A stretch of 64,000 nucleotides of DNA from Tumebacillus amylolyticus (GCF_016722965.1 NZ_JAEQNB010000001.1:620001-684000), one strand, 5' to 3'; numbered from the stretch's first letter, positions 51,301 through 59,694 are shown. Program-made: numbers and translations. The notes: generated from the letters alone by a model not told the origin.

Positions 51301-53139
51301 GACACGCTCCCGCCGCACATGGTCCCGGCCGCACTTGTGCATCTGGAGAACATGCCGCTCACCGTCAACGGCAAGATCGACCGTAAGGCGTTGCCCGCAC
51401 TCGAACGCACAGGTACCCAAGAGGCTGTGGAGGCTGTACCGATCACACAATTGGAGTTGCAGGTGAAGGCGGTGTGGGAAGCCGTGCTGAAGCGGGAACA
51501 AGTGAATGTGACGGACAACTTTTATGAAATCGGCGGGCACTCCGTCAATGCGATCTTGATCACCTCACGTCTGAAAAAAGCGCTGCAGGTCGACTTCCAG
51601 ATCCGCGATATCTTCCAAGCGCCGACCGTGCGTGAACTGGCAACGTTCCTCGGCGCGAAACTGCGTGCGGAACATGGGGACGAACTGCCTGCGTTGACGC
51701 ATGTAAAACGAGATCAGCCGTTGCCGCTCTCGTACGAACAGCAGCGCCTCTGGCTTTCAGATCAGATGCAACAGGATACGCAATACAATGTGCGGTTTGT
51801 GTGGGAGTTGGAGGGGCCGGTGCAGCCGGGGGCGCTTGAGCAAAGCTTCCTTGAAATCATTCGACGGCATGAAGCGTTGCGCACCGTGTTCCGCCTGGAG
51901 GGCACGCAACCTGTGCAAGTCATCCTCCCGGAAGTCGCCTTCCAGATCGAGCGGTTCGACCTGCGGGGCCTTTCGGACGAACAGCAGCAAGCACAGCTTG
52001 ACGAGCATCTGCAAAGCATCAACACGCCGTTCGATCTGGCGGAAGGTCCGATGTTGCGTGCGAAGCTGTTGCAGCGAAGCGAAGTGCGTCACGTCCTGCA
52101 CCTGTGCGTGCATCACATCATCGGCGACGGCTGGTCGCTCGACATCCTCGCTCGGGAGTTGACCGCCCTGTATGAAGCCTATGCGGAGGGACGCGACGTT
52201 TCACTGCCTGAGCCGCGCCTGACGTATGCGGACTACGCGGTCTGGCAGCGGCGCTTGCTGGAGGAAGGCTATCTGGACGGGCAACTGCACTATTGGCAAA
52301 ATAAGCTGGCCGGGGCTGCTCCGCTACTCGACTTGCGCCCCGACTTTCCTCGCCCGGCTGTGCAGAGCGTCAACGGAGACACGTTGCGCCTCCAACTTCC
52401 CGCCGGCTTGCAAGAGGGCTTGGAAGCGTACTCCCGTCAAGAACGCGCTACGCTGTTCATGACGTTGCTCTCCGCCTATAACCTCGTGCTCAGCCAGCGC
52501 AGCGGCACCGATGACATTCTCGTCGGTATCCCGATCGCCAATCGTCATCAGGAAGAGACGCAAGCGGTGTTCGGCATGTTCCTCAACACGCTGGCGATCC
52601 GCTCGGATCTGTCAGGGGTGGAGACCTTCCGTGACTTGCTGGCGAGCGTGCGCGACAGCTCGCATGAGGCGTTTTCCAATCAAGAGGTGCCGTTTGACCG
52701 TGTGATCGAAGCTGTGAATCCGGAACGCAATACCGCCTACTCGCCGCTGGTGCAAGTCTGGTTCAACCACCAGAACACGCCGCGCCGCGAGTTCGAATTG
52801 AAGGGGCTGACTTTGCGCCAGCAACCGGTCGCGGAAGAAGCGGTCAAGTTCGATTTTATGTTGGAAGCGTTGACGGAGACGGACGGGCAACTGAACGTCT
52901 CGTTCTCCTACAACACCGATCTGTACCGCGCGTGGACCGCCGAACTTCTGGCCGGCCAGTGGCAAGCCGTCCTCACCCGCATCGTGAAACAGCCAGAGGT
53001 GACGCTGTCTGAACTGCGTCTGGAATTGGCAGAGCTGGCACGACTTGCGGAAGAACAACACAAGCAGTCCTTCCAATCGGCGCGCCGTTCCAAATTGCAA
53101 GCGATCAAATCGAAAAAAACAGGGGGTACGACGGAATGA
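48397..53139 (+). CDS. NRPS 4: C, A (Asn-like), T, C
   Basis: A 1580-residue NRPS starting 4 bases after the PKS stop. The N-terminus is a short helical docking-like segment (VKDRLSQLTPEQLHALQARL). C domain (45-480) with HHIVIDG near 180. A5 (500-1010) has AFDLTVTSMYVPL, TKITPAHLQLL, VIGGEA and INEYGPTETVVG; by hand alignment the pocket is DLTKVGEVGK, one residue from the Asn code DLTKLGEVGK. Carrier IGGHSVN near 1046. C-terminal C domain with HHIIGDG near 1239. It has no release domain and needs a downstream carrier, presumably that of NRPS 1. Basic C-terminal tail. Confidence 0.88.
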   Translation: MSNVKDRLSQLTPEQLHALQARLKKDRVAATAKGNSIAALPRDREMYPVSFTQKRMWLLQRMDPDNASYNNASIIRLTGSLDPALMHKSLQEFVNRHEALRTTFHEQGEGELYQRVHDTLELPLPLYDLEHLPIELREEEAKRLMRQEAHQPFDLENGPLIRTFLYRLSEREHLIMFMVHHIVIDGWSASVFLSELGLLYGEASTGTRANLPVPELHFIDFAAWHNEWFNGEVAAKQLAYWKEQLAGKVPALELPADRPRPLIPRYRGSICRLHIETDLIARLQELSREAETTMFMTLMAGFQALLHRYTGQTDFSVGFPVAGRSREETHGIFGPLMNTVPLRALVSEEESFLELLQRVRERVSGAMANPDVPLEKLVEELQPERQPGTSPFYQVMFNLIFEIPETHLPELSIVYEMFDSGVAKFDLVIEAFLKPDGLHLVFEYNTDLFDEATMVRLANSYRILLAGVAEQPERPVWQLPVLTPEDTHRVLVEWNDTATEQDPRTRHVVQAFEEMAAHHATDIAVVGGDVRLTYQELNERANRLARFLRERGVVKDSRVGLCADHTPDMVVGVLAVLKAGGAYVPIDPAYPQDRIAYMMEDSGIELLLTQSKLAERLPDKTRRFLLDTEFETLTEFATDNLDLPITPDDLVYVIYTSGSTGRPKGVLITHGGLMNYLTWAIDTYAQKGHGAPVHSSLAFDLTVTSMYVPLLSGKRVVLAAGSMGVDALVEAMRQSPGYSLTKITPAHLQLLGMEAQSGGDAHTWNHVFVIGGEALTYESIAPWQQLAPDTVLINEYGPTETVVGCCVYSVPRGEQAAGTVPIGRPIANTQLYVLDRHFQPVPIGAVGELYISGYGVARGYLNRPELTAERFVENPFVPGTRMYKTGDLARYLSDGNLVYLGRLDDQVKIRGYRIELGEIETVLATHAQVKLAAVVVQDDGQGDKRLVGYYTTADGGPIPTRDLRSFLKDTLPPHMVPAALVHLENMPLTVNGKIDRKALPALERTGTQEAVEAVPITQLELQVKAVWEAVLKREQVNVTDNFYEIGGHSVNAILITSRLKKALQVDFQIRDIFQAPTVRELATFLGAKLRAEHGDELPALTHVKRDQPLPLSYEQQRLWLSDQMQQDTQYNVRFVWELEGPVQPGALEQSFLEIIRRHEALRTVFRLEGTQPVQVILPEVAFQIERFDLRGLSDEQQQAQLDEHLQSINTPFDLAEGPMLRAKLLQRSEVRHVLHLCVHHIIGDGWSLDILARELTALYEAYAEGRDVSLPEPRLTYADYAVWQRRLLEEGYLDGQLHYWQNKLAGAAPLLDLRPDFPRPAVQSVNGDTLRLQLPAGLQEGLEAYSRQERATLFMTLLSAYNLVLSQRSGTDDILVGIPIANRHQEETQAVFGMFLNTLAIRSDLSGVETFRDLLASVRDSSHEAFSNQEVPFDRVIEAVNPERNTAYSPLVQVWFNHQNTPRREFELKGLTLRQQPVAEEAVKFDFMLEALTETDGQLNVSFSYNTDLYRAWTAELLAGQWQAVLTRIVKQPEVTLSELRLELAELARLAEEQHKQSFQSARRSKLQAIKSKKTGGTTE

Positions 53140-54188
53140 AGAAAGGTCTGTCTGAGTTCAAAACGAAAGCTGTGAAATTGTCCTCGGAGCAAGAAATGAT
53201 GCGAATCGAAGACTTCGCACCGGGTCAGCGTCTGCCGCTCTTGATCACACCGATGATGCCGGGCGTCAACCTGCTGGACTGGTGCGCGCGCAACCGTACC
53301 AAGTTGGAGGAGTTGCTGTTGGAAACGGGCGGTCTGCTGTTCCGCGGGTTCGACATCTCCACGCAGGAGCGTTTTGACGAGTTCGTCTCGGGCATGTGCG
53401 ATGAATTGCTGGTCTACAACGAGTCCTCCTCGCCGCGCACGAAACTGACCAGCAACGTGTATACCTCGACCGAACATCCGAAGGAACTGGTGATCCTTCA
53501 GCACAATGAACTCTCCTATTCGAATGTTTGGCCGCAGCGTATCTGGTTCTGCTCTGTGGTGGAAGCACAAAGCGGCGGCGAGACTCCGCTCGCAGACATG
53601 CGCCGTGTCTACGAGCGTATCGATCCGGAGATCCGCGCCAAGTTCGAGGAAAAAGGCTGGATGCTGATGCGCAACTACGGCGATGGATTCGGCCTGCCTT
53701 GGGAGGATGTGTTCCATACGGAGGATCCTGCTGAAATGGAAGCGTACTGCCAGGAAAATGGAATTGAAGTCGAGTGGAAGGCAGACGGGAACTTGCGCAC
53801 GCGTCAAGTCCGCAAGGCGGTGCGCCTCCACCCGACCACTGGTGAGAAGCTTTGGTTCAACCACGCCGCATTCTGGCATGAATCCAGTCTGGAGCCGGAA
53901 ATTCGCGAACTGTTGACAGCGGAACTCGGCGTGGAAGGGTTGCCTTACAACACCTACTATGGGGACGGGACACCGATTGAAGAGGAAGTTGCGGCGGCGT
54001 TGCGTGCTGCAACCGAAGCGGAGACGATCGCCTTCCCTTGGCAAAGAGGGGATCTGCTGATGCTGGACAACATGCTCGTTTCGCATGGCCGCAACTCGTT
54101 CACGGGCGAACGCCGCACGCTGGTAGCGATGGGCGAACCGCTCACCAGAGCAAATGCTGACCGCATTGAAGCGGAGATGAAGAAGTAG
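53136..54188 (+). CDS. TauD/AsnO-SyrP-like Fe(II)/2-oxoglutarate hydroxylase
   Basis: A 350-residue dioxygenase of the TauD/clavaminate synthase fold. The iron ligands appear as QHNELSY (His-x-Glu, near 121) and the distal MLVSHGRNSF His (near 316), with Arg for 2-oxoglutarate in GERRTLVAM. The HxE form is shared with SyrP and AsnO, which beta-hydroxylate Asp or Asn. Its ATGA overlap with NRPS 4, whose pocket is Asn-like, points to beta-hydroxylation of that residue, free or carrier-bound. Last gene of the operon; a terminator follows. Confidence 0.85.
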   Translation: MKKGLSEFKTKAVKLSSEQEMMRIEDFAPGQRLPLLITPMMPGVNLLDWCARNRTKLEELLLETGGLLFRGFDISTQERFDEFVSGMCDELLVYNESSSPRTKLTSNVYTSTEHPKELVILQHNELSYSNVWPQRIWFCSVVEAQSGGETPLADMRRVYERIDPEIRAKFEEKGWMLMRNYGDGFGLPWEDVFHTEDPAEMEAYCQENGIEVEWKADGNLRTRQVRKAVRLHPTTGEKLWFNHAAFWHESSLEPEIRELLTAELGVEGLPYNTYYGDGTPIEEEVAAALRAATEAETIAFPWQRGDLLMLDNMLVSHGRNSFTGERRTLVAMGEPLTRANADRIEAEMKK

Positions 54189-54323
54189 ACAAAAAATCCC
54201 CTGTTTTAGTAGGAGGGAATGATTCGGGCATTGACTCGGGTTCGCAAATAAAGGTTACTCTCTGTAGCTAATGGTGCCGAACACGAGACCTTGCCTGAGT
54301 TGACAAGGATTCAGATTCATGAC

Positions 54324-54362
54324 AAAAGGGATTCAGAACCGTGAGGTTCTGAATCCCTTTTT
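54324..54362 (+). terminator. Terminator of the NRPS/PKS operon
   Basis: GGGATTCAGAACC and GGTTCTGAATCCC form a perfect 13-bp stem with GTGA loop and TTTTT. Confidence 0.9.
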
Positions 54363-55030
54363 GTCAATTACGACCGCCCTATAGGCCCTGCGCTGGCGAG
54401 TAAGGGAGCCCCATTTTTCGCAAAAGTTACGAATCGTATTCTTGGAGTGACCTCCTAAAGTCTTAGGGGTACAACGCCCCTTAAGATCCGTGATTACAGT
54501 GTGGTATGGTGTCGATGCAAAATGGCGAACTATTCAATCCTGATAACCTCCGGTGTTTCTTCATGTCGCTGTTCAATCTGGGCGGTGCAAGCAGATGGCG
54601 TAGACGCTCTAGTCGCGGACGAGTCCAGCTGATCTCAGCAGCAGCCTTAGTGCTGGAACTGGGAATTGAGGAAGACAAGTTGTATGGTGATAGTATCGGT
54701 TCCCTTGGAATGACAGACTGGAACTCATTCGCAAAAACACCAAACATCGGAAGTGCCACTTTTTGTACATCAAGGCGGCCGTTCTTACGTTCTCTTTTGT
54801 GATCAAAAAGATTGCGGCGGCGGGACAGTAAAGCTTATCAACTCGACGAAAATAAAGTTGTAATGAACTAGCGTCCCTTGGGAGTTAGTTTTTTTTAAGG
54901 TGAAGAAACCGAAATGTTACGTGAATCGGGTTACTTACAAATAGGGAGCCGACTTTTTATTCAAAAACACCGCTTTTCCAAGGTCATCCCTGAGAGGGCA
55001 ATTCAATGCCCGGATTCTTTTTTCAATCCT
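54363..55030. other. No recognised gene
   Basis: Short open frames on both strands near 54481-54806, none with a convincing ribosome site, family motif or codon pattern. Probably decayed sequence. A T-rich hairpin-like stretch near 54870-54897 could be a terminator. Confidence 0.4.
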
Positions 55031-55033
55031 GTG

Positions 55034-55064
55034 TTGACATGGAGTTGACTCTAAGTTGTAAAGT
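55034..55064 (+). promoter_or_regulatory. MerR-type promoter 1 (over the chimeric remnant)
   Basis: TTGACA (55034) and TAAAGT (55059) with an over-long 19-base spacer carrying an imperfect TGGAGTTGACTCTA dyad, the arrangement used by MerR activators. The two other copies are at 55855 and 56386. Confidence 0.7.
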
Positions 55065-55477
55065 TCGTCATCGGTGCAGGACGGGGCATGGGCGTTGATT
55101 TTGCGAAGTCCGTCCTGGCAGCAGATCATCAAGTTGTCGCGACCTTTCCTTTCGCATTGGGAGCCGTGTACATCCTCTTGTTCCTCTTGGGACATTTCGT
55201 CGTTGCGATGTACTTCATCGTGTTCCTGTGGGGAGTCTTGGCGGGGATGGGGTCGAATTACGGGCAATATTGGATCGCGTCTGCAGCTCCGGAAGCTCCG
55301 GATTTCGCGAATGGACTTTTTTTAACATCCGCGAACTTAGGAACCACGATGGGGACAGCTGTCGGGGGATTCCTGATCTCCACGACCAACACACAGTACG
55401 TCGTATTCGTAGGATATCTCTCGTTGATCTTGTGCGCGGCCTTTATTTATATGAGAAAAGAACACAGGTGGTATTGA
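55061..55477 (+). pseudogene. SDR/MFS chimeric deletion remnant
   Basis: From 55061 the frame reads VIGAGRGMGVDFAKSVLAAD, the nucleotide-binding N-terminus of a short-chain dehydrogenase, up to HQVVAT. It then changes abruptly to FPFALGAVYILLFLLG and further membrane helices ending LCAAFIYMRKEHRWY, the C-terminal part of an MFS transporter. No start codon remains: the SDR part begins inside the -10 region of the promoter. Two deletions thus seem to have joined promoter, reductase and transporter fragments. Confidence 0.65.
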
Positions 55478-55478
55478 T

Positions 55479-55790
55479 ATGGATCGCGTCGAGAAAAGTA
55501 AGGAAAAGTTCAAGCAACTGTTTGGAGAGGTTGTACTTTTCATTTTTGGCGAAGTTTTTTATCAGGGGAATCTGGATGACAAGCAGTGCGAATTGATCAC
55601 TTTGGTGGTGTTTGCCACCAACCAGACTTGGCCTCAGCTTCAGGCACATGTACACGCCGCGCTGAACGTCGGGCTGACACCGGTGGAAATCAAGGAAGCG
55701 GTCTACCAGTGCGCACCATACCTTGGATTTCCCAAAACGCTCAACGCCTTGCCATGTATTAAGGAAGTGATTCCGGAAGTGGAGCGCTAA
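55479..55790 (+). CDS. Carboxymuconolactone decarboxylase-family protein
   Basis: A 103-residue CMD-family protein with the QLQAHVHAALNVGLTPVEI helix-turn and YQCAPYLGFPKTLNAL. It lacks the CxxC redox pair of AhpD, so it is not a peroxidase partner of that type. The ATG at 55479 directly follows the chimeric remnant, with AGGTGG upstream. Probably once the end of a MerR-controlled reductase/efflux operon; now read from promoter 1 across the remnant. Function unknown. Confidence 0.75.
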   Translation: MDRVEKSKEKFKQLFGEVVLFIFGEVFYQGNLDDKQCELITLVVFATNQTWPQLQAHVHAALNVGLTPVEIKEAVYQCAPYLGFPKTLNALPCIKEVIPEVER

Positions 55791-55854
55791 GTTGCGAGAG
55801 GCACACAGGAGCAACTCCTGGAAAATTTACAGGTTGGCCCTTATCACCTTGTGG

Positions 55855-55885
55855 TTGACTTGGAGCCGACTCCAAGTTGTAAGAT
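55855..55885 (+). promoter_or_regulatory. MerR-type promoter 2 (over the merR gene)
   Basis: TTGACT and TAAGAT with a 19-base spacer holding CTTGGAGCCGACTCCAAG, arms of 7 bases around a 4-base centre. Suggests autoregulation of the MerR gene behind it. Confidence 0.82.
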
Positions 55886-55921
55886 ACCCTTGTATGTTCT
55901 GAAATTTCCTGAAAACAGGTG

Positions 55922-56332
55922 ATGAAGGTGGAGGAATTGTCGATTAAGCAAGCGGCAGAAAGAACGGGTCTCAGCGAAGATACGATTCGGTACTACGAAA
56001 AAATCGACCTGCTCCCCCCTGCCAAACGAAACAGCGGCGGGCGACGGGTCTATGGGGCTGACGATCTGGAGCTCATGGTCTTCATTACGCATTTGAAGTC
56101 AGCGGGCATGTCGCTGGAGACCATTAAGTATTACTTGAGTCTGAGCTTGGAAGAGGACCCGAACGCCGCTTCGGAACGACTGGCTTTGCTGACGGAGCAA
56201 AAGAAACTGGTGGAATCCAAGCTTGCGGAATTGCAGGCCGTTTACAAGGTTCTTGAGCACAAAGTGGAGCATTACACAGAAGTTTGCTTGCCGGAGAAAC
56301 TTCGTCTCAAAAAAGAAACGGTCCCCAAGTAA
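55922..56332 (+). CDS. MerR-family transcriptional regulator
   Basis: A 136-residue regulator. The N-terminal winged helix reads [20 protein letters not shown] and [14 protein letters not shown]; a long coiled coil follows (about 75-120). There is a single cysteine near the end (EVCLPEK) and no metal-binding loop, so it resembles YfmP/AdhR-type regulators of aldehyde or thiol stress rather than metal sensors. Several starts are possible (55919 GTG, 55922 ATG, 55928 GTG). It is flanked by three matching promoters that it probably activates. Confidence 0.85.
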   Translation: MKVEELSIKQAAERTGLSEDTIRYYEKIDLLPPAKRNSGGRRVYGADDLELMVFITHLKSAGMSLETIKYYLSLSLEEDPNAASERLALLTEQKKLVESKLAELQAVYKVLEHKVEHYTEVCLPEKLRLKKETVPK

Positions 56333-56372
56333 AAAAACCAACTTCCATCCGGGTATGGAAGTTGGTTTTTTT
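56331..56372 (+). terminator. Terminator after merR
   Basis: ACCAACTTCCA and TGGAAGTTGGT form an 11-bp stem flanked by A and T runs, so it can act in both directions. Confidence 0.9.
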
Positions 56373-56385
56373 ATGGATCGAGGGG

Positions 56386-56416
56386 TTGACTTGGAGTCGA
56401 CTCCAAGTTGTAGGCT
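56386..56416 (+). promoter_or_regulatory. MerR-type promoter 3 (over the alcohol dehydrogenase)
   Basis: TTGACT and TAGGCT with a 19-base spacer holding the perfect 18-bp palindrome CTTGGAGTCGACTCCAAG. Confidence 0.88.
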
Positions 56417-56453
56417 TTACACAGACACACAATACAGGAGGAGAGAACATCAC

Positions 56454-57509
56454 ATGTGCCAAACTCATACGACATCTACCCGAGTTCTGAGCGTTGCGAG
56501 TGCAAAAGCACCGTTTGAACGTACCACGTTGGAGCGAAGAGCTTTGCGTCCGCACGATATCTTGATCGACATTCAATTCAGCGGCATCTGCCACTCCGAC
56601 ATTCACAGCGCCTTCGATGAATGGGGCGGCGGCGTTTTCCCGATGGTTCCGGGCCACGAAATCGCCGGCGTCGTGGCGGCAGTCGGTTCGGAAGTGACCA
56701 AATTTGCTCTCGGTGACCGCGTCGGAGTTGGATGCTTTGTAGATTCCTGCGGCGAGTGCGAATACTGCCTCAGCGGGGAAGAACAATACTGCAAAAAAGG
56801 CGTCGTCTCCACCTACAACGCCCTGGATTACGACGGCAACCCCACTTACGGCGGATACAGCCAAAAAATCGTCGTCACGGAAGGCTTCGTCGTCCGCATT
56901 CCGGATGCGCTGTCTCTGGACGTGGCAAGTCCGCTTCTGTGCGCAGGCATCACCACGTATTCCCCGCTGAAACACTGGAACGCCGGCCCCGGCAAGAAAG
57001 TCGCCATCGTGGGCATGGGCGGGCTTGGCCACCTCGCGATCCAATTTGCACATGCGCTGGGTGCAGAAGTGACTGTCCTCAGCCGCTCTCTGAATAAAAA
57101 AGACGAAGCCCTGAGCTTTGGCGCAGATCATTACTTTGCAACCGGCGATCCCGCAACCTTCACGGAGCTGGCGGGCCGTTTTGACCTCATCTTGAACACC
57201 GTGTCGGCGAATCTCGATGTGGACGCGTACTTGTCGCTGCTGCACATCGACGGAACGCTCGTCAACGTCGGCGCACCGGCCGAGCCGGACAAGTACCATG
57301 TGTTTTCCTTGATCATGGGCCGCCGCAGCATCGCCGGTTCGCTCGTCGGCGGGATTCGGGAAACGCAAGAGATGCTGGACTTTGCCGCTGAGCACGGCAT
57401 TGCCCCGCAAATTGAAGTCATCAGCGCCGACCATGTCGACGAAGCGTATCAGCGTGTTCTCCAGAGCGATGTGCGGTACCGCTTCGTGATTGATGTCTCG
57501 ACTTTGTAA
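56454..57509 (+). CDS. Zinc-dependent NAD(P) alcohol dehydrogenase
   Basis: A 351-residue medium-chain dehydrogenase of the cinnamyl-alcohol type. Catalytic zinc ligands appear in GICHSDIH and VPGHEIAG; the structural zinc loop is CGECEYC plus a fourth Cys in QYCKKG. The nucleotide site is [13 protein letters not shown] near residue 183. It likely reduces aldehydes. ATG at 56454 behind AGGAGG is chosen over longer upstream readings through the promoter. It is under the MerR-type promoter and followed by an aldo/keto reductase, a typical carbonyl-stress pair. Confidence 0.9.
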   Translation: MCQTHTTSTRVLSVASAKAPFERTTLERRALRPHDILIDIQFSGICHSDIHSAFDEWGGGVFPMVPGHEIAGVVAAVGSEVTKFALGDRVGVGCFVDSCGECEYCLSGEEQYCKKGVVSTYNALDYDGNPTYGGYSQKIVVTEGFVVRIPDALSLDVASPLLCAGITTYSPLKHWNAGPGKKVAIVGMGGLGHLAIQFAHALGAEVTVLSRSLNKKDEALSFGADHYFATGDPATFTELAGRFDLILNTVSANLDVDAYLSLLHIDGTLVNVGAPAEPDKYHVFSLIMGRRSIAGSLVGGIRETQEMLDFAAEHGIAPQIEVISADHVDEAYQRVLQSDVRYRFVIDVSTL

Positions 57510-57524
57510 GGAGGAGAGTTCCAA

Positions 57525-58508
57525 ATGGAATACCGGACTGTAGGCAAGACCGGCATACAGGTCTCCAGTTTGTGTTTTGGCACGATGTCGTTTGGCGGGA
57601 ATGCCGATGCGGAAACCTCGAAAGCGATGTTCAAGCGTTGTCGGGAAGCGGGCATCAATTTTTTCGATACGGCGAACGTGTACAGCATGGGTCGGTCGGA
57701 AGAAATCCTCGGCGAGTGCATCGCGGATTGCCGGGATGAGATCGTCCTCGCTTCCAAAGTCTATTACCCGACTTGCGCTGACATCAACGCCAAGGGCCTC
57801 TCCCGCCGTCACATCATGCTGGAAGTGGAAAACAGTTTGCGTCGGTTGAAGACCGACCGCTTGGATTTTTACTTCGTGCATATGTTCGATGACCACACTC
57901 CGATGGAAGAAACGCTCCGTGCGTTGGACGACCTGCAAGCACAAGGCAAGATCCTCCACCCGGCGGTCAGCAACTGGGCGGCATGGCAAATCGCCAAAGC
58001 CTTGGGGATCTCGGCGAAGGAACAACTGGCCCGCTTTGAATTGATCCAACCGATGTACAGTTTGGTGAAGCGCCAAGCCGAAGTGGAAATTCTGCCGCTC
58101 GCCGCTTCCGAACAGGTCGGTGTGATCTCCTACAGTCCCTTGGGAGCCGGACTTTTGACCGGCAAATACGGCGTGAACAAACGACCCGAGCAAGGACGAC
58201 TCGTGGAAGAAAAACGATACACCGACCGCTATGCCGATGAGACGAACTATGTGGTAGCGGAACGATTCAGCGCCTATGCCGCAGAACACGGCATCAACCC
58301 GGCCACGCTTGCAGTTGCATGGGCGATGTCCCATCCGGCGGTCACAGCCCCGATCATCGGGGCAAGACATGTGGAACAGTTGGAGGATTCGCTGGCTGCT
58401 GTGGATGTGGACATGACTCCCGAATGGCGGGATGAAATCTCGTCCCTTTCGGCACCTCCGCAACCTGCAACCGACCGCGGGGAAACGCTGCTGCCGATTT
58501 GGAGCTAA
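57525..58508 (+). CDS. Aldo/keto reductase
   Basis: A 327-residue (alpha/beta)8 reductase. The catalytic Asp and Tyr are in FFDTANVYSMGRSEE, the Lys in IVLASKVYY, and His in FYFVHMFDDH. The NADPH-binding end has PIIGARHVEQLEDSL. The start lies 15 bases behind the alcohol dehydrogenase stop after AAGGAGGAG, so both respond to the MerR promoter. Physiological substrate not visible. Confidence 0.9.
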   Translation: MEYRTVGKTGIQVSSLCFGTMSFGGNADAETSKAMFKRCREAGINFFDTANVYSMGRSEEILGECIADCRDEIVLASKVYYPTCADINAKGLSRRHIMLEVENSLRRLKTDRLDFYFVHMFDDHTPMEETLRALDDLQAQGKILHPAVSNWAAWQIAKALGISAKEQLARFELIQPMYSLVKRQAEVEILPLAASEQVGVISYSPLGAGLLTGKYGVNKRPEQGRLVEEKRYTDRYADETNYVVAERFSAYAAEHGINPATLAVAWAMSHPAVTAPIIGARHVEQLEDSLAAVDVDMTPEWRDEISSLSAPPQPATDRGETLLPIWS

Positions 58509-58650
58509 CCATCACGAGAAAAGGAACTTGGTACAAGCGTCCTTCCCCTTGTAAGAGACCCTGCATATTCTCAGGAGTATCAAACTGGTGCCGCATCATC
58601 GGTACACAGGCACGACAGAACCGGCTCCGAGATGTAAGTGCGCACAAAAA

Positions 58651-58680
58651 AACGGCAACCGATCTTGGTTGCCGTTTTTG
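58651..58680 (+). terminator. Terminator after the aldo/keto reductase
   Basis: AACGGCAACC and GGTTGCCGTT with GATCTT loop and T run. Confidence 0.88.
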
Positions 58681-58857
58681 CGTTCGCAGATGTCTTCGCA
58701 AGCACGGCTCCCGCAGGACCCGTGCCGGTGACGATCTAGTCGTAGGCTGATCATACTCGCTACCACCCCCTTTGCTTATACCTCGTGAATATGCCGATAC
58801 CTCAGCTCCGTTCATGGCATATGCTATTCCAAATTCATGGGGAGGGAGGTGTAAGAA

Positions 58858-59274
58858 ATGAAACGAGTACAGATCCGAATCGGGCGACCCAACCGTTTGT
58901 GCCGCCAATTTGCACGGATTCTGGGCGGAACGCCGATTGTGATCAACGGTATTTGCACCGCACAATTTGGTCGTGTGATCCCGGCAACAATTCTTGGCCG
59001 TCGCACGGAATCGCCGTTGGCACTGCCGGCTGCATTTTCTTTTGAAAAAATGGACAACCGTGGACGAACCCTCAATCTGGGGGAGACTGTCCTGCTGCAG
59101 AGCGAAGCGAACCCGTTGATGCGCGAACTGAAAAAACGCGGCATCACCGTGACCGCCCTGCACAATCACTGGCTGTTTGAGAACCCCCGCTTGATGTACA
59201 TGCACTTCGAGTCCATCGACCAGCCGCTGAACTTTGCGCGGAAGGTCAGAGAGGCATTCCGCGTTCTGAAGTAA
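58858..59274 (+). CDS. DUF1259 (LppY/LpqO-like) protein
   Basis: A 138-residue protein. The C-terminal half, EANPLMRELKKRGITVTALH followed by NHWLFENPRLMYMHFESID, matches the DUF1259 core, whose His residues are well conserved. Relatives usually carry two such domains and a signal peptide; this one has a single domain and no signal peptide, so it is short for the family. ATG at 58858 follows GGGAGGGAGG. Function unknown. Confidence 0.75.
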   Translation: MKRVQIRIGRPNRLCRQFARILGGTPIVINGICTAQFGRVIPATILGRRTESPLALPAAFSFEKMDNRGRTLNLGETVLLQSEANPLMRELKKRGITVTALHNHWLFENPRLMYMHFESIDQPLNFARKVREAFRVLK

Positions 59275-59281
59275 GTAAACG

Positions 59282-59309
59282 AAAGACGGCCTGTGTAGGT
59301 CGTCTTTTG
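59282..59309 (+). terminator. Terminator after the DUF1259 gene
   Basis: AAAGACG-CCT and AGG-CGTCTTT stem with a short T run. Confidence 0.7.
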
Positions 59310-59310
59310 T

Positions 59311-59340
59311 TTGACAAAGTTATAAGCAAATGATTATATA
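59311..59340 (+). promoter_or_regulatory. ars operon promoter and ArsR operator
   Basis: TTGACA at 59311 and TATATA near 59335 flank TATAAGCAAATGATTATA (59321-59338), an inverted repeat of the form bound by ArsR/SmtB regulators. Repressor bound here would cover the promoter. Confidence 0.75.
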
Positions 59341-59356
59341 ACGATGAGGTGATTAG

Positions 59357-59680
59357 ATGGAGATTGAGGTTCTGGAGGAGTGTTTCAAAGCCTTCGCAGA
59401 CAAAACGAGATTGCGCATCCTTGCCTTGCTTCGGACCGAAGAGCTATGCGTATGCGAATTGGTTGAGATCTTGCAGATGACGCAACCGGCTGTCTCTCAA
59501 CACCTTCGAAAGCTCAAGACTGCAAAACTGGTCAAGGAACGCAAAGAAGGTCAGTGGGTATTCTATTCCTTGGACGGTTCTTCGTATCCGTTCTTTGAAG
59601 ATAACTTGAAAGTCTTGCCTGACTTGAGCTCGAAAATCGAAGAACTCAAGCAAAATGGCCTCAAAGTCTGCTGTAGGTAA
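59357..59680 (+). CDS. arsR: ArsR arsenic-responsive repressor
   Basis: A 107-residue winged-helix repressor of the ArsR/SmtB family. The metal-binding ELCVCELVEIL motif (Cys-Val-Cys in the recognition helix region) marks an As(III)/Sb(III) sensor. The HTH continues in TQPAVSQHLRKLK. Two more cysteines end the protein (KVCCR). It heads an operon with the arsI and arsC genes and lies behind its own operator. Confidence 0.92.
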   Translation: MEIEVLEECFKAFADKTRLRILALLRTEELCVCELVEILQMTQPAVSQHLRKLKTAKLVKERKEGQWVFYSLDGSSYPFFEDNLKVLPDLSSKIEELKQNGLKVCCR

Positions 59681-59694
59681 GGAGGATGACAATC

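Noticed and set aside
54481-54806. Overlapping open frames on both strands as possible transposase remnants
   Set aside because: No DDE-type or other transposase motif and no terminal repeats could be found.
56223-56453. N-terminal extension of the alcohol dehydrogenase
   Set aside because: It overlaps the merR gene, its terminator and the MerR promoter; ATG 56454 has AGGAGG upstream.
56307-58463. 718-codon open frame antisense to the alcohol dehydrogenase and aldo/keto reductase
   Set aside because: It mirrors two well-defined enzymes and crosses a terminator and a MerR promoter; no family motif is visible.
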